NCBI GenBank assembly: GCA_002070605.1
Contig: MWDO01000024.1
Coordinates: 1-40,817, forward strand
From: Spirochaetes bacterium ADurb.Bin133
GTDB lineage: Bacteria > Spirochaetota > GWE2-31-10 > MWDO01
Reading direction: 5' to 3'
Length of the DNA: 40,817 nucleotides
The position numbers were made by a program, and so were the translations under genes. How positions within the stretch are numbered: position 1 is the stretch's first letter; the number at the start of each line of letters is the position of its first letter. The notes below the pieces were generated by a model. That model worked only from the letters and a program-made list of their open reading frames with translations, had not been told where the DNA came from and ran no database searches. Shown here in pieces: positions 8,755 to 15,897 of this stretch.

Positions 8755-9207
8755 TTACTTCTTAGGTCTCAGTTTTCTATTTTCTTCCATCTCCTCTTTG
8801 ATCCTATACGGATCTTTGGCTTCTTCAATATCTTTTTTTGCCTTCTCTATTATGATATTCGATAATATAACGTATTTTTGGTACTCCTGTTTTTCGGCGT
8901 CGGTAAAAGGTTTCTCCTCGTAACTCTTTATGACCAGATTGAAATATCCGTTAGCGTCGTCGTATCTCTTTAATTTATAATAATTATAACCAATGTTGTA
9001 GTTAATTCCCATCAAATCGCCGTCGGGGAATTTTATAGCCGCCTCTTTCAACAAATCTATCGACTTAAGATACCTTTCGGCGGAGGTTAAATTTTGCGAC
9101 TCCATCATATATTTATTGAAATCCCATTTTTCTTCGTTTTTTTTCTGTTCGATCGTTTTACACCCAAACATTACAATCGTAATGCAAAATAACATAATTA
9201 CTCTCAT
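8755..9207 (-). CDS. small TPR-like lipoprotein
   Basis: A 150-residue protein with a lipobox (VMFGCK) at the end of a signal peptide. The body has TPR-like helix pairs (MGINYNIGYNYYKLKRYDDA) and a charged C-terminal tail. It lies 13 bp downstream of another minus-strand lipoprotein, and both mature proteins begin Cys-Lys-Thr, so they probably form an operon and may act together at a membrane. AGGGG precedes the ATG. It converges with the cNMP-binding gene, 4 bp away. Specific role unknown. Confidence 0.78.
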   Translation of the reverse strand: MRVIMLFCITIVMFGCKTIEQKKNEEKWDFNKYMMESQNLTSAERYLKSIDLLKEAAIKFPDGDLMGINYNIGYNYYKLKRYDDANGYFNLVIKSYEEKPFTDAEKQEYQKYVILSNIIIEKAKKDIEEAKDPYRIKEEMEENRKLRPKK

Positions 9208-9220
9208 TATTACCCCTATT

Positions 9221-9976
9221 TTATAATATTTCTTTTATTTTTATACTATTTATATATAAATAAATATAGTTCGCTATATCTTCGGAACATTTTAACAACC
9301 GCGCCCGCTCGATAGGATATTGAGAAGTTGCCGGAACTTTAAATTTCTTTATAAATTCTCTATCTATCTTATATTTTTTATTTTTTATCGATATTTTGAC
9401 CGTTATCTCCATCGGAATATTTGCGATTAAATTGAACTCTCCTATTTTGTATCGCAATATTTCGAAGTTACAAAAGGTCAAGCCGTCTCCGGTAACGTCG
9501 GCCGAATTATCCAAGACGGCGATTTTACTTTTTTCATATTTAGTCTGCAAACTCTTTATAATTGCCGACGAAAAAAAATCTTTATATCCGGCTATCTCGT
9601 TAAGTCTGATTTCCTCAAAAATAAAATTGTCCCTTACATACGCGTCCGTCGTATTATCTTCAACGTCGTCGGAAAGGTCCTCTACGGCTTCAATAACCTT
9701 ACTCTTTTTTTCAGAAACAGCGTCTGAAGTCTCATCCTCGGATTTATCTTCAACCTCTTTTTTTTCGTCTTTTTTTATTAAATATTTATCTGGATTAAAA
9801 AACCTATCGGCAAGATCGGAGCTCAAATCCAACAAATATTTATCGTTGACCTTGACCTCTTTGGCAAAACCGGCTCGTACATAAATCTCTTTAACATCTT
9901 TTAACGAGACAAACTCCGTAGTCTTGCACGAGAATAACAGAAAAAAAAACAAAATATAAAATAAGTTTTTCATCAT
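9221..9976 (-). CDS. hypothetical lipoprotein, 251 aa
   Basis: The signal peptide ends in a lipobox (LLFSCKTTE). The mature protein has a beta-rich first part, then a very acidic, low-complexity insert (about residues 70-115, Glu/Asp/Ser/Lys-rich) that is probably disordered. The C-terminal half looks structured (ITVKISIKNKKYKIDREFIK). I do not recognise the fold. It is the upstream gene of a two-lipoprotein operon. The acidic insert makes the opposite strand Ser-rich and open, but that reading is only a shadow. Confidence 0.72.
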   Translation of the reverse strand: MMKNLFYILFFFLLFSCKTTEFVSLKDVKEIYVRAGFAKEVKVNDKYLLDLSSDLADRFFNPDKYLIKKDEKKEVEDKSEDETSDAVSEKKSKVIEAVEDLSDDVEDNTTDAYVRDNFIFEEIRLNEIAGYKDFFSSAIIKSLQTKYEKSKIAVLDNSADVTGDGLTFCNFEILRYKIGEFNLIANIPMEITVKISIKNKKYKIDREFIKKFKVPATSQYPIERARLLKCSEDIANYIYLYINSIKIKEIL

Positions 9977-10137
9977 TGCTACTATTATAATTTATTTTCT
10001 ATGATTTTCATATAATTATATATCCGTCAAATAAATATTTATCATTTTTTTACATATTCCGCTATCTTTTTTGTTTATATTTATTTATTTTTATTCGATA
10101 TATGTAATAGAATATTTTTTTTTTTGAAAGGTTTGTT

Positions 10138-11970
10138 ATGAAACTATGTAAAGTTGTAAATATCGACGGCGATAAGTGCGTTAACTGCCATGCGTGTATC
10201 GCGTCGTGTCCCGTCAAATACTGTATGAAAGCCGACGGTAAAACTGTTGAAATAATCGACGATTTATGTATAGGATGCGGCAGATGTTTTTTTGCATGCA
10301 AACATGGCGCTATCAGTATAATAGACGATTTTCAGGAATTCCTCGACTCCACAAATAAGGGAGAAAAGACTTGTCTGATAACCTCTCCGGCGATAGTTAC
10401 GGCGTTCCCTTCAAAGCACAAAGAACTTCTTTACTGGTTAAAAGAGACCTGGGTATTTAAAGGAATTTTTGAAGAGGGACTTGGAGCGGAACTAATAACC
10501 GCCAAACACCTTTCGTTTATTAATAAAACGGGTATTGTTCCGATCATATCCCAACATTGTCCGTCGATCGTCGAATTTATTAAAATTTACTACCCCGAAT
10601 TAATAGACTATCTCTCTCCGTATCAATCTCCCGTCATTATTATGGCTAAGTATATCAGAGAGATACTCAAATACGACGGGAACATCGCTTATCTCGGTCC
10701 CTGTCTGGCAAAAAGAAGAGAATTCAGAGACCCCGATACGGACGGCGTAGTTCAGTTTAACCTTACTATATATAACTTAAAGAAATATATGGAACTTCAT
10801 AAAGTGGATCTGTCAAATTATAAACAAGGCAGATTTGAATGGGCTCCGGCGGAGAGCGGATCGGTATTTTGCAAACCGGGAGGATTTAAAAATATCGTCG
10901 ACGGGTATTATCAAAACGCTAATATTCAACATATCGAAGGGGAAATTATTTATAAAAAGTATCTTCCCGACGTCAGCAAAACGATAGAGAGAAAAAGCGC
11001 TAAAATGCCGCTTATGATCGATCTTATGAGTTGCATAGGCGGGTGTTTTAGAGGACCGGCGACAGTTACTAACTTAACGATGCTTGAAGAATCTATGTTA
11101 ATAGACGACAGAGAGCAAGAGGCGAAGAAATTTTACAGAGAAAAAAACAGAGCGCATAAAACTTTTGAAAAAATCCTGGACAATAATAAAAACATCGATA
11201 TAAATAGAGTGTATTTTTCAGAATCCGAAAAACCTATCGTTACTCTACCAAACGAAGAGTTGAAGCGCGAATACTCTCTTTTAAATAAAAAAAATGCGGA
11301 AGACTTTCTTAACTGTTCGTCTTGCGGATTTAATTCTTGTCAGAAATTCGCAACTTCTATGCGCTATAATCGAAATAATAAAATTAATTGCAGACGCTTT
11401 ATTGAGTCTACGCTTAAAAGCACCATCGCGGACAACAGCGAGATATCCGAAGGTATTGCGATTACGACGGAAGAGATGGAGGCGACTACAAGGTCCATTA
11501 TGAGTCTCTCCGAAAAGACCCTCGACGCTTTTAAAAATATTCACAGACACACGGACGTATCTAAAGAAATTAATACAGAATTGAAAAGTAAAGCGGACCT
11601 TTTTGCGCCCATCGTCGGGGCAATTTCAGAAATATCAGAGCAGATAAATCTACTCTCCCTTAACGCGGCGATCGAAGCAAGCAGAGCCGGAGAGATGGGC
11701 AAAGGATTTGCCGTCGTTTCTACCGAGATCAGAAAACTCGCCGATAAAACCAAATTGGAGACGGATAAAATTATCCCGATAATGCAAACGATGACCGAAG
11801 ATATAGACAAAATGAACAAAAATGTGGATAAACTGACGAGAGAGACTAGCGACTTTTCAGAAGCTATCGAAACGCTTTATAGGTCTATGTCCGAAGTAAA
11901 TACCGCTATATCCGAACTAGGCAGATCGGCGGATAAATTGGCGTCGTCCAGCAAAAGAGGGCTATTTTAG
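10138..11970 (+). CDS. [FeFe]-hydrogenase-like sensor fused to a chemotaxis signalling domain
   Basis: A 610-residue soluble protein with no membrane segment. In order: two 4Fe-4S ferredoxin motifs (Cys14-Cys24 and Cys44-Cys54); an [FeFe]-hydrogenase large-subunit-like domain (about 75-310); a Cys cluster typical of an Fe-S domain (Cys393, 396, 401, 418); then a methyl-accepting chemotaxis signalling domain with the conserved hairpin ([20 protein letters not shown], about 501-520). The four H-cluster ligand positions look kept: Cys141 (SQHCPS), Cys189 (LGPCLAK), Cys299 and Cys303 (MSCIGGC). The residue before Cys141, a proton-transfer Cys in catalytic enzymes, is His140. This suggests a redox or H2 sensor signalling through CheA/CheW. 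The stop codon abuts repeat element 2. Confidence 0.88.
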   Translation: MKLCKVVNIDGDKCVNCHACIASCPVKYCMKADGKTVEIIDDLCIGCGRCFFACKHGAISIIDDFQEFLDSTNKGEKTCLITSPAIVTAFPSKHKELLYWLKETWVFKGIFEEGLGAELITAKHLSFINKTGIVPIISQHCPSIVEFIKIYYPELIDYLSPYQSPVIIMAKYIREILKYDGNIAYLGPCLAKRREFRDPDTDGVVQFNLTIYNLKKYMELHKVDLSNYKQGRFEWAPAESGSVFCKPGGFKNIVDGYYQNANIQHIEGEIIYKKYLPDVSKTIERKSAKMPLMIDLMSCIGGCFRGPATVTNLTMLEESMLIDDREQEAKKFYREKNRAHKTFEKILDNNKNIDINRVYFSESEKPIVTLPNEELKREYSLLNKKNAEDFLNCSSCGFNSCQKFATSMRYNRNNKINCRRFIESTLKSTIADNSEISEGIAITTEEMEATTRSIMSLSEKTLDAFKNIHRHTDVSKEINTELKSKADLFAPIVGAISEISEQINLLSLNAAIEASRAGEMGKGFAVVSTEIRKLADKTKLETDKIIPIMQTMTEDIDKMNKNVDKLTRETSDFSEAIETLYRSMSEVNTAISELGRSADKLASSSKRGLF

Positions 11971-12290
11971 GTATTACGTCGGGTTTTTTGGGGGCGAAAG
12001 AAAATTTGACACATATGAGCTGCATAGCCGCCGCGTCGCTCCCCGATGAAAAATGACACATATGGAGATGCATACGCGGCGCGCTTCCTGATAGAAATTG
12101 ACACATATGCGCCCCTCGGGGCTTGATAAGAAAATTGGCGCATATGTGTCGAATTTTTCTACGACAATTGTCGCGCGCTATCGACCCGCCGCGTCCCGAT
12201 AAAAATGGGAATTCACGTTTCGAATATACTAAAATACTAAAACATCCTTCATATATGTCATTTTCCCACCCCAAAAAACCGACGGATTAC
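11971..12290. mobile_element. TIR-bounded CATATG element 2 (320 bp)
   Basis: The left end (11971-11995, GTATTACGTCGGGTTTTTTG) and right end (12268-12290, CCCCAAAAAACCGACGGATT) are imperfect inverted repeats of each other and match the ends of the elements at 14390 and 20017. Inside are CATATG cores at 12012, 12059, 12104 and 12141, a GCGACAATTGTCGC-type palindrome at 12161-12174, and the second copy of the 66-bp repeat (12187-12252). No flanking direct repeat is evident. It sits exactly after the TAG of the hydrogenase-like gene. No protein-coding gene is supported; short open frames across it come from the repeat itself. Confidence 0.75.
12187..12252 (+). repeat. 66-bp dispersed repeat, copy 2
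   Basis: This matches 1086-1151, with the identical 20-bp core GAATATACTAAAATACTAAA and a GGGAATTCACG start in place of the perfect palindrome of copy 1. It lies inside element 2, between the CAATTG palindrome and the right inverted end. Confidence 0.75.
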
Positions 12291-12366
12291 GAAACTATAA
12301 TATTTTGTTTGATTTTTGATAAATAAAATACTAACATTAATCTTATTTATATCTCTGGAGAATAGT

Positions 12367-13107
12367 ATGAATTTTGAAGAGAGCGGCAAGCCGGTTTCCA
12401 TTAATAACGGTTCCGACGTCGGTATACTTATAATTCACGGATTTACGTCGACCGTATCGTCTATGAAATATATGATTGAGGGCTTCAATAAGGCGCAATA
12501 TAACATAGAAGCGCCTAGACTTTCCGGACACGGAAGCAGGTGGGAAAACCTAAATAAGGTAAAATATACAGATTGGATATTAGACGCCGAAAACGCTTTG
12601 CTCAAACTCAAAAATATATCAAAAAAAGTCTTTGTTTTCGGCCTGTCAATGGGGGGAACGATATCGCTTTATTTGGCGGAAAATCATAAAGATTTATCCG
12701 GATTAATTCTCGTCAATAACGCTCTTATTTTCAAAGATCCGAGACTACATTTGCTACCGCTACTAAAATTATTAATTAGAGCGACTCCCGCTATTGGAGG
12801 CGATATTAAAGATCCGAACGAAACAGAAATAGCTTACGATAAGAATCCTACAAACGGACTTAACGAACTGATGAAACTGATAAAAATTGTGAAAAAAAAT
12901 ATCAAATCGGTAGAAATTCCCACTCTTATTTTTAAATCAAAAGAGGATCACGTAACGCCGATAGAGAGCGCCGTTTGGACTTACGAACATATATCGTCGA
13001 AAAATAAAAAATTTGAATGGCTGACAAATTCTTACCACGTCGCGACTTTGGACTACGATAAAGACCTGATAATTAAAAAATCAATAGATTTTATCAATGA
13101 AAACTAA
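12367..13107 (+). CDS. alpha/beta-hydrolase, Est30/YvaK-like carboxylesterase
   Basis: A 246-residue serine hydrolase. The nucleophile elbow is GLSMGG (Ser94), the acid is Asp194 (KEDHVTP) and the base is His224 (NSYHVATLDYD). The oxyanion-side IIHGFTST and the helical cap fit the small monoacylglycerol lipase/carboxylesterase group, which cleaves short-chain esters in the cytoplasm. I use the ATG at 12367, with TGGAG 6 nt upstream, rather than an in-frame ATG at 12316 whose extra residues look like translated leader. The gene lies just after repeat element 2 and ends before a strong bidirectional terminator. Confidence 0.88.
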   Translation: MNFEESGKPVSINNGSDVGILIIHGFTSTVSSMKYMIEGFNKAQYNIEAPRLSGHGSRWENLNKVKYTDWILDAENALLKLKNISKKVFVFGLSMGGTISLYLAENHKDLSGLILVNNALIFKDPRLHLLPLLKLLIRATPAIGGDIKDPNETEIAYDKNPTNGLNELMKLIKIVKKNIKSVEIPTLIFKSKEDHVTPIESAVWTYEHISSKNKKFEWLTNSYHVATLDYDKDLIIKKSIDFINEN

Positions 13108-13137
13108 CGTTTTGTTTTAAGTTGTTGCTAAAATAAA

Positions 13138-13172
13138 AAAAAGAGACCGTTCCCGCGAACAGTCTCTTTTTT
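13138..13172. terminator. bidirectional rho-independent terminator
   Basis: An inverted repeat AAAGAGACCGTTC / GAACAGTCTCTTT has a short CCGC loop, with A-rich sequence on the left and T-rich on the right. It lies between the convergent esterase and ABC ATPase genes and can terminate both. Confidence 0.9.
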
Positions 13173-13188
13173 ATTTCAAAAAGGTCAT

Positions 13189-14307
13189 TTAGATTATACA
13201 CTTTTCTTCTGTTTTTCCAACAGCGTCCGTTACCGGAACCGGATCAAAATAGTGAGATTTATCCGTCGCTACTCCCAACTCTACAACGTCCCCTACCTTA
13301 AATTTGTTGTGAGGATCGACTCGAGCGGTTAATTGCGAACCGTCGCTTGTAGATAGATATAAATATATCTCAGCGCCTAGCGGCTCGACTACGTCGACCG
13401 TAGCTTTCAATTTATTACCCTCTTTGCTTTCAGCCATCAAATCCTCCGGTCTGACTCCAAAAATAACGTCTTTGTCTTTATAATCTCTCAATTTATCTTG
13501 TTGATTTTGATTGGGAACTATCGTAAAATCTTTGTGCTCGGCTACTATTTTACCGTCTTTCTCTTTTATTTTTACATTTACGAAGTTCATCGGAGGCGAC
13601 CCTATAAAACCGGCAACAAATTTATTAACCGGAAAGTTATATAAATTCAACGGAGTATCCTGCTGTTGAATATGTCCGTTATACATAACTACGATTTTAT
13701 CCGCCATAGTCATAGCCTCAACCTGATCGTGAGTAACGTAAACCATCGTCGTCTGAAGTTTTGAATGAAGCCTCGATATCTCCGCTCTCATTGTTACTCT
13801 CAACTTAGCGTCAAGATTTGACAAAGGTTCGTCGAATAAAAATACTTTCGGTTTCCTTACGATAGCTCTACCCATCGCGACTCTCTGTCTCTGACCGCCT
13901 GAAAGCGCCTTCGGTTTTCTATCCAATAAATTTTCAATATGAAGGATACCCGCCGCCTCTCTTACTCTTTCGTCGATCTGGTTTTTTGGAAATTTTCTGA
14001 TCTTAAGACCAAAAGCCATATTATCATACACGCTCATATGCGGATAAAGAGCGTAATTTTGAAAAACCATAGCAATGTCTCTGTCTTTTGGAGGAACGTC
14101 GTTCATCAATTTGTCGTCGATAAAAAGTTCTCCGGCGGTAATCTCTTCCAAGCCGGCAATCATTCTTAAAGTTGTCGATTTACCGCAACCCGACGGTCCT
14201 ACAAAAACCACAAATTCCTTGTCCTGAATATCGATGTTGTTTTTAAAAACGACATGCACGTTACCCGGATAAATTTTGTCTACATCTTTTAGTACAACTC
14301 GAGCCAT
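13189..14307 (-). CDS. ugpC: ABC transporter ATP-binding protein, MsmK/UgpC type
   Basis: ATPase subunit of a carbohydrate or glycerol-3-phosphate importer (CUT1 type), 372 residues. The nucleotide-binding domain has Walker A GPSGCGKST, the Q-loop FQNYALYPHMSVY, the signature LSGGQRQRVA, Walker B VFLFDEPLSNLDAKLR and the switch THDQVEAM. A C-terminal TOBE/regulatory domain follows (GVRPEDL). The start at 14307 (MARVVLKDV) has AAGGAG upstream; a start at 14334 would lack one. No permease genes lie nearby. Such ATPases often serve several importers, and the lipoprotein upstream (14530-15750) is a candidate partner. The substrate cannot be told. Confidence 0.92.
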   Translation of the reverse strand: MARVVLKDVDKIYPGNVHVVFKNNIDIQDKEFVVFVGPSGCGKSTTLRMIAGLEEITAGELFIDDKLMNDVPPKDRDIAMVFQNYALYPHMSVYDNMAFGLKIRKFPKNQIDERVREAAGILHIENLLDRKPKALSGGQRQRVAMGRAIVRKPKVFLFDEPLSNLDAKLRVTMRAEISRLHSKLQTTMVYVTHDQVEAMTMADKIVVMYNGHIQQQDTPLNLYNFPVNKFVAGFIGSPPMNFVNVKIKEKDGKIVAEHKDFTIVPNQNQQDKLRDYKDKDVIFGVRPEDLMAESKEGNKLKATVDVVEPLGAEIYLYLSTSDGSQLTARVDPHNKFKVGDVVELGVATDKSHYFDPVPVTDAVGKTEEKCII

Positions 14308-14389
14308 TATTAACTCCTTTTTAATAATTAACAATAGCCCATTGTAATAGTTTTCTGTACATATGTCAATTTTTTTTTATTTATTTATT

Positions 14390-14528
14390 GTATCCCCGTC
14401 AGTTTTTTGGGAAATTAAAAGTATTTGTTTCATATGTGTCATTTTATTTGTCTCATATGCGTCGAATTTTTCATCAAAGAGCGCTTACGGCGCATATGCG
14501 TCATTTCCCCGCCCCAAAAAACTGACGG
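14390..14528. mobile_element. TIR-bounded CATATG element 3 (about 139 bp)
   Basis: The left end GTATCCCCGTCAGTTTTTTG starts at 14390; the right end CCCCAAAAAACTGACGG ends at 14528. A 13-bp direct repeat TTATTTATTTATT lies directly outside each end (14377-14389 and 14530-14542), as expected of a target-site duplication, though the AT-simple sequence weakens this. Inside are CATATG cores at 14431, 14454 and 14493. The right copy of the duplication contains the stop codon of the lipoprotein gene 14530-15750, so the insertion left that reading frame intact. A further CATATG (ACATATGTCAAT) lies outside at 14360. Confidence 0.75.
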
Positions 14529-14529
14529 A

Positions 14530-15750
14530 TTATTTATTTATTTCATTCGTCAAAAATTTCAAAAAATCTTTTTCGCCGACTTGACCTTTTGAGAAGGCGT
14601 CGACGGCGTCGTAATAACCTTGAAAAAATCTTTCTTGAATTTTGGAAGAATAGAAGTAAGGTTCGACTAGTTTCGTCAACTCGCGTTTTATATATTCCGA
14701 CGTTTTGGATTCTATCGAATCGTTCGTCGCGTCAAAAATTTCCGCGTAGATCGGAATATGAACGTATTCATAAAATTCTCTATGTTTTAAAGTTGTCTCG
14801 TATAAAAATTTCTGCGTTTCAAATCCAAGCAAATAATCGATAAATAAAAGAGATTTTCTGCTCGTAAACGAATTTTTTGAAACGGCGACTACTTTTTTTT
14901 TCAAAGAGCCGAATTGTTGATCTTCAATAAATACGATCTTATAATCTTTTCCGTAAGACAACGCTTTGGACAACCTGATAAAATCGTAATTCATAATCCG
15001 TTTTTTTACATAAAAACTTTTATCGACATTTTTATAATAATCAAAATACTTTTTAGTAATATCGATCCCCTTATTGTATAAATCGTCGTATTTGAAATAG
15101 AAATTATAAGCGAAGTTTTCCGCCTGTCCGTTAAAGCTATAATAACCGTTTTCCTTTTTTAGTTTTGCGTTAAGAATAAAAAGGTAGTCGAGTCCGTCGG
15201 TAATCGAACCTAACGGGCTATATGAAAGAGTAACGTAAGAGTTAGTATTTTCATCAAATACGCTGTTTTTTTTATTTATTTCTATAAATTCGTTTATATT
15301 CAAACTGTTAGGAGTATTATCGAATTCAACAGATGGAATTGCTTTTAATACAAAAAAATCTGAAGAATAAGGTATCGACAAATAACGGGAATTTGCTATA
15401 TAACTTTTTACCAGATTGGAAAAATTCTTGTTATCGATTATCTCTTTGTCGATTTTTTTATACTTTTTAGAATTTATAGGAACGTCTGCGTAATAACTTC
15501 CGGCGATTATATCTACGTTTTTCAAGTCGTTTGCGTTGTAAGTTTTAAAAATATTCCCCGATTTATCGTTAAAATATAGGACGTTTACGCGGCGTTCATG
15601 AAATGTTTTGTTATACTTTTCTACGACGTCGTACAGTATTACGTCGTCGGTTAACAAATTTACCTCTCCCGAATCGTAAAAACAACCGGAGAAAACTGCT
15701 ATCCCCATAACGGTTATCGCTATTTTTATAGTCGTCAAAAAATTTTCCAT
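14530..15750 (-). CDS. solute-binding-protein-like lipoprotein, 406 aa
   Basis: The signal peptide ends in a lipobox (VFSGCF). The body alternates strands and helices. Segments such as DVIAGSYYAD, the Tyr/Ser-rich RYLSIPYSSDFFVLK and PLGSITDGLDYLFILN recall family-1 extracellular solute-binding proteins, with a C-terminal helical region (QERFFQGYYDAVDAFSKGQV). This is fold-level resemblance, not a firm family match. It is followed on the same strand by the sugar-type ABC ATPase, with element 3 inserted between. The last codons and stop lie in the duplicated target site of element 3. Confidence 0.65.
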   Translation of the reverse strand: MENFLTTIKIAITVMGIAVFSGCFYDSGEVNLLTDDVILYDVVEKYNKTFHERRVNVLYFNDKSGNIFKTYNANDLKNVDIIAGSYYADVPINSKKYKKIDKEIIDNKNFSNLVKSYIANSRYLSIPYSSDFFVLKAIPSVEFDNTPNSLNINEFIEINKKNSVFDENTNSYVTLSYSPLGSITDGLDYLFILNAKLKKENGYYSFNGQAENFAYNFYFKYDDLYNKGIDITKKYFDYYKNVDKSFYVKKRIMNYDFIRLSKALSYGKDYKIVFIEDQQFGSLKKKVVAVSKNSFTSRKSLLFIDYLLGFETQKFLYETTLKHREFYEYVHIPIYAEIFDATNDSIESKTSEYIKRELTKLVEPYFYSSKIQERFFQGYYDAVDAFSKGQVGEKDFLKFLTNEINK

Positions 15751-15829
15751 AACGCTTTATACGCCTATTTTTCATTATTGTCAATTTTAGTAAAACAAAT
15801 ATTAGAAATATATCTAAAAGTTAAATATT

Positions 15830-15858
15830 TTGACAAATAGCTATTTTTTAAGTATATT
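15830..15858 (+). promoter_or_regulatory. sigma70-type promoter of clpC
   Basis: TTGACA (15830-15835), a 17-bp spacer and TATATT (15853-15858) lie about 40 bp before the clpC start. No CIRCE or CtsR-like operator was recognised beside it. Confidence 0.75.
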
Positions 15859-15897
15859 ATATTAATGATAATATTTTTTTTTACAAATGGAGCGTAA

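Noticed and set aside
9396-9884. Plus-strand Ser-rich frame of 162 codons
   Set aside because: It lies opposite the acidic lipoprotein gene, whose lipobox and signal peptide show the minus strand is coding.
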